From Flavobacterium ovatum (GTDB taxonomy: Bacteria; Bacteroidota; Bacteroidia; Flavobacteriales; Flavobacteriaceae), in assembly GCF_040703125.1 (NCBI RefSeq), contig NZ_CP160035.1, forward strand, positions 1,550,001-1,614,000: DNA of 64,000 nt, read 5' to 3'. The translations under genes were made by a program, and so were the position numbers. Shown here one piece after another: positions 50,164 through 59,699 of the stretch. Under the pieces are notes generated by a model, which made no database searches, was not told where the DNA came from, and saw nothing but the letters and a program-made list of their open reading frames with translations. Within the stretch, counting starts at the first letter, position 1. The number at the start of each line of letters is the position of its first letter.

Positions 50164-51822
50164 TTATTTTTTTTGGTCTAAAAGAATTTGTCCGTTTTTC
50201 ATGGTAATTTGTCTGTTGCACTTGGTTTTCCAGTAAGGGTTTTTGGAAGAAACAATAATGGTCCAATTGTGCTCTTTGGCGGTTATGAAGTCTATGATTT
50301 CATTTGCCACTTTGTCATCCATTGTGTCTGTTGGGTCTTCGTAAAACAACATTTTAGGTGTGGTAATTATACTGCGCGCTAACAGAATTTTTTGCGCATT
50401 TGAAGAGGATAATTGTTTTCCTTCGGGAAAAATCGGACTGAGTAATCCTTGCGGTAATGATTTTACAAAATCGGCTAATTGCATTCCTTCGATAGCCCAT
50501 TTCAGAGTGTCATCTTTAATTGATGTGTTTTTAAAAGTAATATTATCAATAACGCTACCTTCAAAAGGGGTTTCTCCATAAATGATACTTTCAATCTGTG
50601 ATCGGTATTGATTGATGTTTATTTTTTTGAAACTATCATCGTTAATGTATATTGCTCCTTCAGTAGGTTGCATTAGTCCTGATAATATTCGCATAAATGT
50701 AGTTTTTCCAGAGCCATTTTGACCATCAATAAAAATGCGTTCTCCTTGTTCTATTTTTAGAGAAATTGTATCTAATATTTTGTTTTTAGAATCAGGAAAT
50801 TTAAAACTTACTTTTTCAACATCTAGTGCGATAGAAGTATAGCAGTTGTCATAATCTGCCGGAAATTCTTCTTCCAAAGCCATGTCAGTAATTAATCCTA
50901 TTTTTTCTACTGAAGTTAGTACATCATAAAAGGTTTCCAATCCCAAGACTATTTTTTCAACTGAATTGATAACTAATAAAATGATAATCTCCGCAGCTAC
51001 AAATTGCCCAATGTTCATTTGTTGTGATAGGACCAGATAACCACCTATAGAAAGTAAACTAGCCGTGATGATGATTTTGAAAATAATCAATTGGCTAAAC
51101 TGTGTTTTGATTACAGAAAAATGCTTTTCTCTTGAAAGTAAATATTCGGAAACTAAATTGTCGTTTTTTCCTAATGCGTATTCATGATGTAATTGATTCC
51201 TAAAACTGTAATTATTTCGAGCTAATTCCTGCAACCATCCAGCTACTTTGTATTTGTATTTGGACTCTTTCATACTGGTGTCTAATCCTGGATTGTATGA
51301 GAATTTGAAAATGAAATACAATAACAATAATAATAACATTCCAAAAAAGATGAAGTAGTTATGATACAAAGAGAGTAAAATGATTCCAAAAATAATTTGA
51401 AGTAAAGCTGCTGAAAACCCTACTAATAATTTTGCCATTCCTTTTTGGATGATTAAAGTATCAAAAAAACGATTAGCGAGTTCTGGTGGGTAACTGTCAT
51501 AATACTCTTCAAATTTTATTTTGGGTAATCTAACGGCAAATTCAAAGGAGGAACGGATAAATATTTTCTGTTGTAAATTTTCCATGATGCGCAATTGCAT
51601 TAAGGAAAGGATTCCAACTAACGCCACTCCAAAGACCACCATTACAATTAATACAATCCATGAAGCACTCGCTCTTCCGGATTGAATAAAGTTGGTAATA
51701 GCTTGGATTCCTAGAGGCAAGGATAAACTAATCACTCCAGAAAGTATTCCGTAAAAAAACAATTGGTACACATCTTTTTTGTCTAATTCCAGTAAATTAT
51801 AAAATCGTTTTAATGGTTTCAT
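50164..51822 (-). CDS. ABC exporter half-transporter with degenerate nucleotide-binding domain
   Basis: 552 residues. N-terminal type I exporter membrane domain with six TM helices and no peptidase domain, C-terminal ABC domain. Walker A is normal (GQNGSGKTT). Other motifs deviate: the Q-loop region reads SQIESIIYGETPFEGSV with no Gln at the usual place; the signature is LSSSNAQ instead of LSGGQ; Walker B is MLFYEDPTD where LLLLDEPTS is usual (Asp-Glu swapped to Glu-Asp); the H-loop is IIVSSKNP without His. It lies between TetR (6 bases upstream) and HlyD (4 bases downstream). If it works as a homodimer, both ATP sites are non-canonical. Confidence 0.9.
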   Translation of the reverse strand: MKPLKRFYNLLELDKKDVYQLFFYGILSGVISLSLPLGIQAITNFIQSGRASASWIVLIVMVVFGVALVGILSLMQLRIMENLQQKIFIRSSFEFAVRLPKIKFEEYYDSYPPELANRFFDTLIIQKGMAKLLVGFSAALLQIIFGIILLSLYHNYFIFFGMLLLLLLYFIFKFSYNPGLDTSMKESKYKYKVAGWLQELARNNYSFRNQLHHEYALGKNDNLVSEYLLSREKHFSVIKTQFSQLIIFKIIITASLLSIGGYLVLSQQMNIGQFVAAEIIILLVINSVEKIVLGLETFYDVLTSVEKIGLITDMALEEEFPADYDNCYTSIALDVEKVSFKFPDSKNKILDTISLKIEQGERIFIDGQNGSGKTTFMRILSGLMQPTEGAIYINDDSFKKININQYRSQIESIIYGETPFEGSVIDNITFKNTSIKDDTLKWAIEGMQLADFVKSLPQGLLSPIFPEGKQLSSSNAQKILLARSIITTPKMLFYEDPTDTMDDKVANEIIDFITAKEHNWTIIVSSKNPYWKTKCNRQITMKNGQILLDQKK

Positions 51823-51828
51823 ATGGTG

Positions 51829-52509
51829 TTATTTGTTATTTTTTAAAATTGAGAGAAGTAGGTTAAGGTAAAAATCGGTTGGTGAAATTTGTTCGTTGCA
51901 ATTGGTAATGGTTTTTAAATGGTCTTGCAAGAAGTATTGGTGCAAAGCTCCTTCAATGATTGATGATGCTAAACTTTTTGGGTACCGATAATCAGGGTTT
52001 ATTTCTATTATCAATAGTACGATACGGTTGATTACACTTTTGTAAATTAAAAAAAAGCCTTCTTTATTTTCATCATCAATCTCTTTGGTGTGGAGTGTTT
52101 TTGTGAATTCAGTTATGATAATATTGTTCAAAACAGCTTCGTTAATATGTGGAATAGATTTGTCTTCTTCTGCTTTTTCAGTAACGACTATAATGGCTCT
52201 TTTTAATCGTTCCATAGGGTCGTCAATATTTGTCATTTTGAAAACCATTCGATATTCAATCCAACTCCAATACCAGGAGCATAAATATACCAATAGCTTG
52301 TGTTTATTTTCGAAATAACGATAGATAGAGCTTTCATTAGAGCCTATTCTCTCTCCTAATTTTTTGAAAGTAAAAGAGTCAAATCCTATTTCGTCAATCA
52401 AAAAGATGCTTTCTTGAAGAATTTTTTTGCCTAAAGTTGATGTTTCAGGATCTTTGACATAAATTTTTTCGTTGACTTTTATTTTTATATTTGATAATAT
52501 TGATTGCAT
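51829..52509 (-). CDS. TetR/AcrR family transcriptional regulator
   Basis: 226 residues. N-terminal helix-turn-helix: GKKILQESIFLIDEIGFDSFTFKKLGERIGSNESSIYRYFENKHKLLVYL, a clear TetR DNA-binding domain. The C-terminal ligand domain is not assigned. As first gene of the TetR-ABC-HlyD-TolC set, six bases ahead of the ABC gene, it most likely represses its own operon. The promoter box TATATTTG is at 52527-52534. Confidence 0.93.
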   Translation of the reverse strand: MQSILSNIKIKVNEKIYVKDPETSTLGKKILQESIFLIDEIGFDSFTFKKLGERIGSNESSIYRYFENKHKLLVYLCSWYWSWIEYRMVFKMTNIDDPMERLKRAIIVVTEKAEEDKSIPHINEAVLNNIIITEFTKTLHTKEIDDENKEGFFLIYKSVINRIVLLIIEINPDYRYPKSLASSIIEGALHQYFLQDHLKTITNCNEQISPTDFYLNLLLSILKNNK

Positions 52510-52526
52510 AATGAATGTTATTTGTG

Positions 52527-52534
52527 CAAATATA
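52527..52534 (-). promoter_or_regulatory. Probable -7 box of the TetR-ABC-HlyD-TolC operon (TATATTTG)
   Basis: TATATTTG on the minus strand, 18 bases before the TetR ATG. Confidence 0.5.
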
Positions 52535-52576
52535 ATAGCATTACTATCATTAAGATGAAATTTAACATTTTTTAAA

Positions 52577-52606
52577 CAAAAAAAGCTACCCGATTGAGGT
52601 AGCTTT
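52577..52606 (-). terminator. Terminator of gpmI
   Basis: AAAGCTACC / GGTAGCTTT around CGATTGA, followed by a T run on the minus strand, 26 bases after the gpmI stop. Confidence 0.93.
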
Positions 52607-52631
52607 AGGATATGTGATTATTTGTAGTTGA

Positions 52632-54149
52632 CTATAACAAAGAATGTTGTGTCATAACTGTAGGTTTTGCAACTCCCATAAGTTCAAGAATAGTTGGTGC
52701 AATATCACCAAGTACTCCGTCATTTACTTTCTTGATTTCTTTATCAATTAAGATAAAAGGAACAGGGTTAGTTGTGTGTGCTGTATTTGGACTTCCGTCA
52801 GGATTAATCATGGTTTCACAATTTCCGTGATCTGCAATTACTAATACAGTATAGTCATTAGCGACCGCAGCATTGATTACTCTTTCCACACATTTGTCAA
52901 CAGCTTCACAGGCTAGGATAGCTGCTGCCATAATTCCGGTATGCCCAACCATATCTCCGTTGGCAAAGTTCAAACATACAAAATCAACATCGCCTTTTTC
53001 GATTTCAGGAACTAAAGCATCTGTCAATTCATTTGCACTCATCTCTGGTTGCAAATCATAAGTAGCTACTTTAGGAGAGTTTTTTAAGATACGGCTTTCG
53101 CCAATAAAAGGCTCTTCACGACCTCCGGAAAAGAAGAAAGTTACGTGAGGATATTTTTCAGTCTCAGCAATACGAATTTGTTTTTTACCTGCTTTTTCCA
53201 AAACTTCACCCAATGTTTCTGTGATGTTGTCTTTATTGTAAACCACTTTTACATTGCTGTAAGTTTCGTCATAATTAGTTAAAGTAACATAGTACAAGTT
53301 CAATTTGTGCATGTTTTGCTCGTGGAAATCTTGCTGCGAAAGCGCCTCAGTCAATTCACGACCTCTATCAGTTCTGAAGTTGAAGAAGATAACGACATCA
53401 TCTTCTTGAATAGTAGCGATTGGTTTATCATCAACACCTACAACACAAGTTGGGTGGATAAATTCATCTGTAACATTATCATTGTAACTTGCTTCGATTG
53501 AAGCAACAATATCTTTTGAATGAGTTCCTAGTCCGTTTACCATTAGGTCGTACGCTAATTTAACTCTTTCCCAGCGTTTGTCTCTGTCCATTGCGTAGTA
53601 ACGACCAATAACGGAGGCTATTTTTACTGAAGTAGGAGCAATGTAATCTTGTAAGTCCTGAATATATTTCTTTCCTGATTTAGGATCAACGTCACGTCCA
53701 TCTGTAAAGGCGTGTATGAATACATTTTCAAGGCCGTAATCTTGTGTCGAATCAATCAAACCGCGCAAATGCGAAGTATGAGAGTGAACGCCACCATCAG
53801 ATACTAATCCTAAAAAATGTACTTTTTTATTATTGTCTTTCGCAAATTGAAAAGCGTCTTTAAGTACTTGTTCTTTCGCTAAGGTTTTATTGGCTACAGC
53901 CAAATTAATTTTAGCTAAATCTTGATAAACAATTCTTCCAGCGCCAAGGTTCATGTGCCCTACTTCACTGTTTCCCATTTGTCCTTCAGGAAGTCCAACA
54001 TGTAAACCGTCTGTGCGAAGTTGTGCGCTAGGGTATTTTTTGTAAAGACTGTTTATAAAAGGTACGTTAGCGTTGTCAATTGCGGATACTTTTGGGTCAG
54101 GAGATTTTCCCCAACCATCTAATATCATTAAGATTACTTTTTTGTTCAT
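52632..54149 (-). CDS. gpmI: 2,3-bisphosphoglycerate-independent phosphoglycerate mutase
   Basis: 505 residues. Interconverts 3- and 2-phosphoglycerate with two manganese ions. MNKKVILMILDGWGKS at the start (metal Asp), GLPEGQMGNSEVGHMNLGAGRIVYQD with the phosphorylated Ser, GLVSDGGVHSHTSHL, HAFTDGRDVDP, NFANGDMVGHTG and VIADHGNCETM, all metal or substrate blocks. Length is normal. TATATTTG at 54166-54173 on the minus strand may be the promoter. Confidence 0.97.
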   Translation of the reverse strand: MNKKVILMILDGWGKSPDPKVSAIDNANVPFINSLYKKYPSAQLRTDGLHVGLPEGQMGNSEVGHMNLGAGRIVYQDLAKINLAVANKTLAKEQVLKDAFQFAKDNNKKVHFLGLVSDGGVHSHTSHLRGLIDSTQDYGLENVFIHAFTDGRDVDPKSGKKYIQDLQDYIAPTSVKIASVIGRYYAMDRDKRWERVKLAYDLMVNGLGTHSKDIVASIEASYNDNVTDEFIHPTCVVGVDDKPIATIQEDDVVIFFNFRTDRGRELTEALSQQDFHEQNMHKLNLYYVTLTNYDETYSNVKVVYNKDNITETLGEVLEKAGKKQIRIAETEKYPHVTFFFSGGREEPFIGESRILKNSPKVATYDLQPEMSANELTDALVPEIEKGDVDFVCLNFANGDMVGHTGIMAAAILACEAVDKCVERVINAAVANDYTVLVIADHGNCETMINPDGSPNTAHTTNPVPFILIDKEIKKVNDGVLGDIAPTILELMGVAKPTVMTQHSLL

Positions 54150-54165
54150 TTTCTTTAGTTTTGTG

Positions 54166-54173
54166 CAAATATA
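54166..54173 (-). promoter_or_regulatory. Probable -7 box of gpmI (TATATTTG)
   Basis: TATATTTG on the minus strand, 17 bases before the gpmI ATG. A TTG lies 22 bases further upstream. Confidence 0.5.
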
Positions 54174-54272
54174 AAACTTTTATAAATTTTGCAGGCAATC
54201 CTGGTCGGGATAATCAATATATAAATTTAGACCTCACAAAGTTATAATGTTTTGTTGCAGAATAATACCTTG

Positions 54273-56678
54273 TTATCTTGCTAAGGAATTGTAGTCAATG
54301 AAATAACGTAATCTAATAGAAAAAATATTGGTCACATTGCCTTCAAAAACATTAGTAAAATTGGTTCTCAAATTTCGTTCAACAATATCACTGTTTACTT
54401 GAGAATAGTTTCTGTATAAAAGGGAGATTTCACTTCCAGGGGCAAACCACCAAGAGTATGATAAATCAAAATTCCAAGAATTAAAATTTCGATTTTTATT
54501 CATTGAAAAACTGTTGTTTGTAATCAGTTCTCCGTCGTTTTGTAAAGTTGAAAACTCATGAATATCGGAATAGGACCAATAATAACGAGCCGTTAAATTT
54601 AAGGTCATTTTATTGCTTATGGCATATTTCCCGGTCAAGTCATTTTGCAATAGTTGACGATCTCTTTTTCCATAAATGATGTCACTGTTGTTAAATGCAG
54701 CCCAGCCTCTATCGTTTTTTTTGTTCTCATATTCAGATGTTATTGATAAAGAGAGTCTTGTGTTAAAACGATACTTAAATACAGAATAAAACCAATAGGA
54801 GATGCGGTCTTTTTCGTTATATTTGGTTATTGCAGGTTGGAGTACAATTGAAAAGGGTCTATTCTCATTAGAGCTATAGTTAAAAACACCATAGACGTTT
54901 TGGGGAACATATGAATATCTTGCGGTTGTTCTGGGTTCGTAAAAATCGTAAGTTTTTATAGGGTTGATGTCAACTATTAATTCGAAAAAATCATTTTTTA
55001 AATTGGATGCTTTAAGCTCCGTTGCAATTGTTGCATTCTGAGGTTTGTCAGTAGTGTTTTCAAACTCGATGTTGGCGTATTCTTTAATTTTAAAGGTATT
55101 TAATACTTTGGTTGGGTTTACAATTCGGTAGCTTCCCTCTAAGTATCCACTGTGATAGTTTGTGAAATAGAGGAGTCCTAGATCATTCGAATCAAAGTTT
55201 TTAGAAACGTATTTTGATAAAAGTCCGTAACGATATTGTCCACTTGTTTTGGAAAAACCTAATTGTGACCTAAGTCCATTTGTGTCTTCAAAGTCGTTGA
55301 TGGTACTGTATTTTAAATCTCCATATAGATTGTAGGTGTTTTCTCTTGTGTTTAGGTCAAATAATAAAGCCGAAACATTAGCGTCTCTATAATGTCCATC
55401 TCTAACTGTGTTTGTGTTTAGGAATGTCACCGATGAGTTTTGTCTAAAACGTTGGTCTAAAACTAAAATATTGTAATTAGTTAACGGTTGAATAACTGTT
55501 TCTCTGTCGTCATTTGTGCTATTATTGTGAACCTTTGCAAATGTTTTTTCTGTTACTGCGTTTAAAATACCAAGTCCAAGTCCTTTTTTTGTTCTGCCTG
55601 AAATTTTCACGGCATTTATTAGATTAACAGTGCTAGGGAAGTTCGTGACTTCTTCATCATTTGAGATTTGACTTTCCAAGGTTTCTTTTTCAATGACAGG
55701 GCTCCCTCCAATTCTTCTGGAATAAAATAAGTTTCCTGTGCTGAATAAGTTTGTCCCTTCAGTAAAAAAAGGTCTGTTTTCTTCTAAAGTTTGTTCAAAA
55801 GGGTCGAGGTTCAGTATCGCATTGTCAAATTTAGTTTGACCAAAATCAGGTACTAATATAGCGTCAAGTGTAAAGGAAGCGTTAATCCCGTATTTAATAT
55901 CTAATCCAGCTTTTAGCACTCTGTCAGAAGCGGTATTGTCTTCTTGATAATAAGCAGATGTATAAGGAATTAAGAAAAGACGCGTTGGAGGGGAGATGTT
56001 GTTGATTCCGTTTAAAATACCTGCTTGATTTATGATGTTGCCAATTCTAGTATCTATGTAGTTCCAAGTATATTTTTGAACATTACGTTTAATTTCCCGC
56101 ATGAAATTAATCCCCCAGATTTGGTTTCTTGTATCAGAAAACCGTAAGGCGGCATATGGTATTTTTATTTCTACGACCCAGCCAAAATTAGTTATTTTAA
56201 CTTTACTTTCCCAGATGGCGTCCCAGCTAAAGTCCTCTGTGTCTTTGGTTGCAAGGCAGTCCATTTGAACACCTGCAGCACTTACATAAAACCTATAATC
56301 TTGTTGTCCGTCATTAAAGCCATTAATAAAGATTGAAAAATGATCTGAAGCACCAAAGACGTCTCGATTCGTAACTTCTCTTAATATTTTATTGGGTTCG
56401 TTATCATAAAGAATTGCTGAAATGTATATTGCGGTATCATCATGCAGGATTTTTACTTCTGTTTTTTTTTCGTTAGGAATTGGTTTCCCATTATCGGGTT
56501 CGTACATGATGAAATCTGAAGCGATATTATCGTTCTCAAACCATACATTTTCACTTATTTTTCCATCTATTGAAATGTCCGATGTAAGGAATTTGGAGGT
56601 GAGTTCCTTTTTTTGACTGTAAATAGTACTGCTTATGACCCAGCATATAAGAATAAATAAATAATAATGTTTTGTCAT
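54273..56678 (-). CDS. DUF5916 domain-containing protein with N-terminal CBM9-like domain
   Basis: 801 residues. Signal peptide MTKHYYLFILICWVISSTIYSQ. The N-terminal 200 residues follow the carbohydrate-binding family 9-like pattern (SDISIDGKISENVWFEND, EVKILHDDTAIYISAIL, WVVEIKIPYAALRF). The rest is DUF5916 with FGQTKFDNAILNLDPFEQTLEENRPFFTEG, then repeated beta-strand pieces up to a final aromatic strand (SIRLRYFIDYN), as in outer-membrane beta barrels. Surface or outer-membrane location is likely. Function unknown. A well-formed promoter lies upstream. Confidence 0.9.
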   Translation of the reverse strand: MTKHYYLFILICWVISSTIYSQKKELTSKFLTSDISIDGKISENVWFENDNIASDFIMYEPDNGKPIPNEKKTEVKILHDDTAIYISAILYDNEPNKILREVTNRDVFGASDHFSIFINGFNDGQQDYRFYVSAAGVQMDCLATKDTEDFSWDAIWESKVKITNFGWVVEIKIPYAALRFSDTRNQIWGINFMREIKRNVQKYTWNYIDTRIGNIINQAGILNGINNISPPTRLFLIPYTSAYYQEDNTASDRVLKAGLDIKYGINASFTLDAILVPDFGQTKFDNAILNLDPFEQTLEENRPFFTEGTNLFSTGNLFYSRRIGGSPVIEKETLESQISNDEEVTNFPSTVNLINAVKISGRTKKGLGLGILNAVTEKTFAKVHNNSTNDDRETVIQPLTNYNILVLDQRFRQNSSVTFLNTNTVRDGHYRDANVSALLFDLNTRENTYNLYGDLKYSTINDFEDTNGLRSQLGFSKTSGQYRYGLLSKYVSKNFDSNDLGLLYFTNYHSGYLEGSYRIVNPTKVLNTFKIKEYANIEFENTTDKPQNATIATELKASNLKNDFFELIVDINPIKTYDFYEPRTTARYSYVPQNVYGVFNYSSNENRPFSIVLQPAITKYNEKDRISYWFYSVFKYRFNTRLSLSITSEYENKKNDRGWAAFNNSDIIYGKRDRQLLQNDLTGKYAISNKMTLNLTARYYWSYSDIHEFSTLQNDGELITNNSFSMNKNRNFNSWNFDLSYSWWFAPGSEISLLYRNYSQVNSDIVERNLRTNFTNVFEGNVTNIFSIRLRYFIDYNSLAR

Positions 56679-56697
56679 AAAAAGAATATTGTCCGAG

Positions 56698-56728
56698 CAA
56701 AAATAACATAATTTTAACCACTTGCAAA
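56698..56728 (-). promoter_or_regulatory. Promoter of the DUF5916 gene: TTTG-N19-TATTTTTG
   Basis: On the minus strand TTTG (56725-56728), a 19-base spacer and TATTTTTG (56698-56705) match both Bacteroidota boxes, 20 bases before the ATG. Confidence 0.75.
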
Positions 56729-56799
56729 TAAATAGAGTATGCTTTTGTAGTACTTAATGTGTGAAAAATTGTTAATTGTTCGCTTTGGCGGTTTAGGTG

Positions 56800-56831
56800 T
56801 TTGTTTAATCAGGAAACATATCATATATTTG
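56800..56831 (+). promoter_or_regulatory. Promoter of the YkuD_2 gene: TTTG-N20-TATATTTG
   Basis: TTTG at 56800-56803 and TATATTTG at 56824-56831 with a 20-base spacer, 36 bases before the ATG. Confidence 0.75.
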
Positions 56832-56867
56832 CCATCCCGTTTCTATTGTGTAATTTAATCTAAATCA

Positions 56868-57590
56868 ATGCGTTATAAAATTTTTGTTAGTTGTTTGTTG
56901 TCCTTTTTTTTATTATTAATAGGTGGTTCATTCTTCATTGGAGCTAAAGAAACAAAAGAGAATAAGGTTAAAAAAATAGCATATGTAACTCCAGTTTCAA
57001 ATGAAGAAAGGGTATATGAAAGTTTGCAATCAAGCCAATTTGAATTGCCTAAATTTGATATTTTTACAAAAGCTTTAAATGGTTTTTATCTTCTTAAAGA
57101 AAAAGGATTAATTCAAAAAAATATTTTGACGTTAATAGACTTTAGTCTTTCTTCCAATATTCCAAGACTTTGGGTGATTGATTTGGAGACCAATACCGTT
57201 TTATATAATTCCTTAGTAGCTCACGGAAGAAATTCGGGTAATGAATTTGCGGCAAGTTTTTCAAATACTCCTGAGTCCTTTAAAAGTAGTTTAGGGTTTT
57301 ATGCTACTGGCGAGATATATACAGGTAAGCACGGAAAGTCTTTAAGATTAGATGGGTTAGAAAAAGGAATTAATGATAACGCCAGAGAAAGAGCCGTGGT
57401 GATTCATGGAGCAGATTATGTTTCGAAGTCTTTTATATCGAATAATAAAAGATTAGGAAGAAGTTTAGGTTGTCCAGCTATTCCCGTAGAATTGACTAAT
57501 AAAATCATACAAACCATAAAAGATAAATCCTGTTTATTTATATATCACCCATCAAATGAAGAAGAAGTTATGTCTCATTTGATTTCTTAA
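56868..57590 (+). CDS. Murein L,D-transpeptidase catalytic domain family protein (YkuD_2)
   Basis: 240 residues. Signal or anchor helix at residues 5-25 (IFVSCLLSFFLLLIGGSFFIG). The catalytic block holds His180 in AVVIHGADYVS and Cys202 in RLGRSLGCPAIP, the expected His and Cys of L,D-transpeptidases, and LWVIDLETNTVLYNSLVAHG, the first conserved strand. Likely acts on peptidoglycan in the periplasm; whether it cross-links or cuts is not known. It is followed by two tRNA genes. Confidence 0.92.
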   Translation: MRYKIFVSCLLSFFLLLIGGSFFIGAKETKENKVKKIAYVTPVSNEERVYESLQSSQFELPKFDIFTKALNGFYLLKEKGLIQKNILTLIDFSLSSNIPRLWVIDLETNTVLYNSLVAHGRNSGNEFAASFSNTPESFKSSLGFYATGEIYTGKHGKSLRLDGLEKGINDNARERAVVIHGADYVSKSFISNNKRLGRSLGCPAIPVELTNKIIQTIKDKSCLFIYHPSNEEEVMSHLIS

Positions 57591-57749
57591 GGCTAAAATT
57601 AAGTAATTAGGTCAAGTGATATGAAGTGTTTTTTAGTAGAAAATACTTTCTTAGTTAGAAAGTGATGAAAAAAAGTACTTAGCTAACATTTTAATTTTAA
57701 AAAGGTTAGGTGCTGATATTGATTTTTTATAAAAAACATTAAAAAAAAG

Positions 57750-57781
57750 TTGTTTCAAATTGAACTTATTGTATATCTTTG
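57750..57781 (+). promoter_or_regulatory. Promoter of the tRNA-Gly(TCC) pair: TTG-N21-TATCTTTG
   Basis: TTG at 57750-57752 and TATCTTTG at 57774-57781; the first tRNA begins 10 bases later. Confidence 0.7.
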
Positions 57782-57791
57782 CGCCAGTAAT

Positions 57792-57864
<73 letters not shown>

Positions 57865-57906
57865 CTAAGAGCAGTTTAGTAATTGCTAGAGTATCATAAT
57901 TTTAAT

Positions 57907-57979
<73 letters not shown>

Positions 57980-57983
57980 CTTT

Positions 57984-58016
57984 AAAAAACCGAAACAGAA
58001 ATGTTTCGGTTTTTTT
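57984..58016. terminator. Bidirectional terminator after the tRNA pair
   Basis: AAAACCGAAACA / TGTTTCGGTTTT with loop GAAA and a T run; the stop codon of the convergent pepE gene lies at its edge. Confidence 0.92.
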
Positions 58017-58722
58017 ATTTTAAATCGGTTAAGTTACTGTCGCTTTCCAGTTCGGTTGGATGTTCTCCTTTTCTAAAAAGACGTGCCGTTAAGTTTCCTT
58101 TCAAAGTGATTTTGTTGTTTTTGACCTCAAGCCAACTTCCTTCTCTTAAGCCTAAAACGGGAATAGTATTGAAGGCGTGAAATTCATTAATTCTAGTTTC
58201 TCGGGTCTCTCCCATGTGTGTAGATTGTTTTTCGGTATCTAGGTAATGTGGATTGATGTTAAATGGGATTAATCCTAAGGTTTGAAAACTTGGTGGGTAA
58301 ACAATAGGCATGTCATTAGTAGTTTGCATGCTTAGGCCGCAAATATTGCTTCCTGCGCTAGTGCCTAAGTAGGGTGTTCCTTTTTTTACTACTTCAGATA
58401 GTTTGCTCATAATTTGATTTGAATACAATTGAGAAACTAATAAAAACGTATTTCCTCCCCCTGTAAAAATACCTTCAGCTCCTTCAATAGCTGCAGTTGG
58501 ATCTTTGAACTCATGAATTCCTTTTACATTAAGATTGATTTTGGCAAAAGTTTGTGCCGCAATTTTGGTATAGTCATTATGTGAGATGCCGCCAGGACGA
58601 GCGTAAGGAATAAAAAGAATTGTTTTGCATTTTTGGAAAAGAAGGGTTAATTCAGGGAGTAAGTATTCTAAATGTTTTTCGCCGTGTACTGTTGAGGTGC
58701 TGGCGATAAGTACGTTCTTCAT
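58015..58722 (-). CDS. pepE: Dipeptidase E (peptidase family S51)
   Basis: 235 residues. Cleaves Asp-X dipeptides in the cytosol. The nucleophile Ser122 lies in LGTSAGSNICG, after EGIFTGGGNTFLLV; His159 lies in NINPHYLD, as in the E. coli enzyme. RPGGISHNDYTKI and VLGLREGSWLEV are other family blocks. It is convergent with the tRNA-Gly pair and divergent from the next genes. Confidence 0.94.
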   Translation of the reverse strand: MKNVLIASTSTVHGEKHLEYLLPELTLLFQKCKTILFIPYARPGGISHNDYTKIAAQTFAKINLNVKGIHEFKDPTAAIEGAEGIFTGGGNTFLLVSQLYSNQIMSKLSEVVKKGTPYLGTSAGSNICGLSMQTTNDMPIVYPPSFQTLGLIPFNINPHYLDTEKQSTHMGETRETRINEFHAFNTIPVLGLREGSWLEVKNNKITLKGNLTARLFRKGEHPTELESDSNLTDLK

Positions 58723-58859
58723 GCTGTTTTTAGGATAAAGGTATAAAAAACAGATCAGTAGTTATGAGTAGTTTTTAGGTTTATTATTAACATATTATTA
58801 TCAAGGCCTTAGGAATGGTTGTGAGGTCTTATAGGTACTTTTACCAATATCACGATAAT

Positions 58860-59603
58860 ATGAAGTTGTTTTGCTGTTTGTTCTTATTTGTTTGTTCGAT
58901 TGCTATTGCTCAACAATCTCCAAAGATTCAGGTCAATGGTAGAGTAAGCAGTACCATGGTAAATTTAGAAGGGGTTTATGTGATAAATCTTAAAACGGAA
59001 CAAATGGTTCAGACTGATAAGAGCGGAGATTTTGTAATCCCTGCTGTGAAAGGAGATACGCTTGTTTTTTCGATGTTTCAATACACTCGAGTGAAAGTGG
59101 TATTGACTGATGAGAACCTTGCGGGTCAAAAAGTAATTGTAACTATGCTTCCTGTTATGAATTATCTTGATGAGGTAGTAATTAAAACCTATAGTCACGT
59201 AAACGCAGTCAGCTTGGGGATAATTTCATCAAGTCAGCGTTCTTATTCGCCTGCAGAGCGAAAGTTGAAAGCAGCATCAGATTTTGGAGGGTCTGGTGGT
59301 GCTTCGGTAGGGTTGGACCCTTTGCTTAATTTAATTTCTGGTCGTACAGCAATGCTTAAAAAGGAATTGGAAGTCGAAAAGAAAGAAAAGTTTATCCGAC
59401 AATTAGAGTATATGTTTGAGCAAGCTCATTTTGTGGGTAAATTAAAGATACCTTTATTGTATGTTAAAGGGTTTATTTATTATGCCGTAGAGAATCCAAA
59501 ATTCACAAAAGTTTTGGAAACCAAGAACAAAGTTAGTATTGAGTTTTTGTTAGCGCAATTGGCTGAAATGTACAAAGAGAGTATTGCCGTGCAAACTAAA
59601 TAG
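58860..59603 (+). CDS. Carboxypeptidase-like regulatory domain protein, paralogue 1
   Basis: 247 residues from ATG 58860, which gives signal peptide MKLFCCLFLFVCSIAIAQQ (an ATG at 58815 would bury it). The mature N-terminus, IQVNGRVSSTMVNLEGVYVINL then FVIPAVKGDTLVFSMFQYTRVKVVL, is a CarboxypepD_reg-like beta domain, usual in Bacteroidota outer-membrane and SusC-type proteins. The following 140 residues are helical and not recognised. The next gene has the same layout. Confidence 0.8.
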   Translation: MKLFCCLFLFVCSIAIAQQSPKIQVNGRVSSTMVNLEGVYVINLKTEQMVQTDKSGDFVIPAVKGDTLVFSMFQYTRVKVVLTDENLAGQKVIVTMLPVMNYLDEVVIKTYSHVNAVSLGIISSSQRSYSPAERKLKAASDFGGSGGASVGLDPLLNLISGRTAMLKKELEVEKKEKFIRQLEYMFEQAHFVGKLKIPLLYVKGFIYYAVENPKFTKVLETKNKVSIEFLLAQLAEMYKESIAVQTK

Positions 59604-59699
59604 GATTTGCCTTTATTTTTTGCAATGAAACCCGTAACTTTATACAAATACGCAGTTTGTTTTTTTAAGGTTAATAATCTTTTCAAATTAAAATTATAG

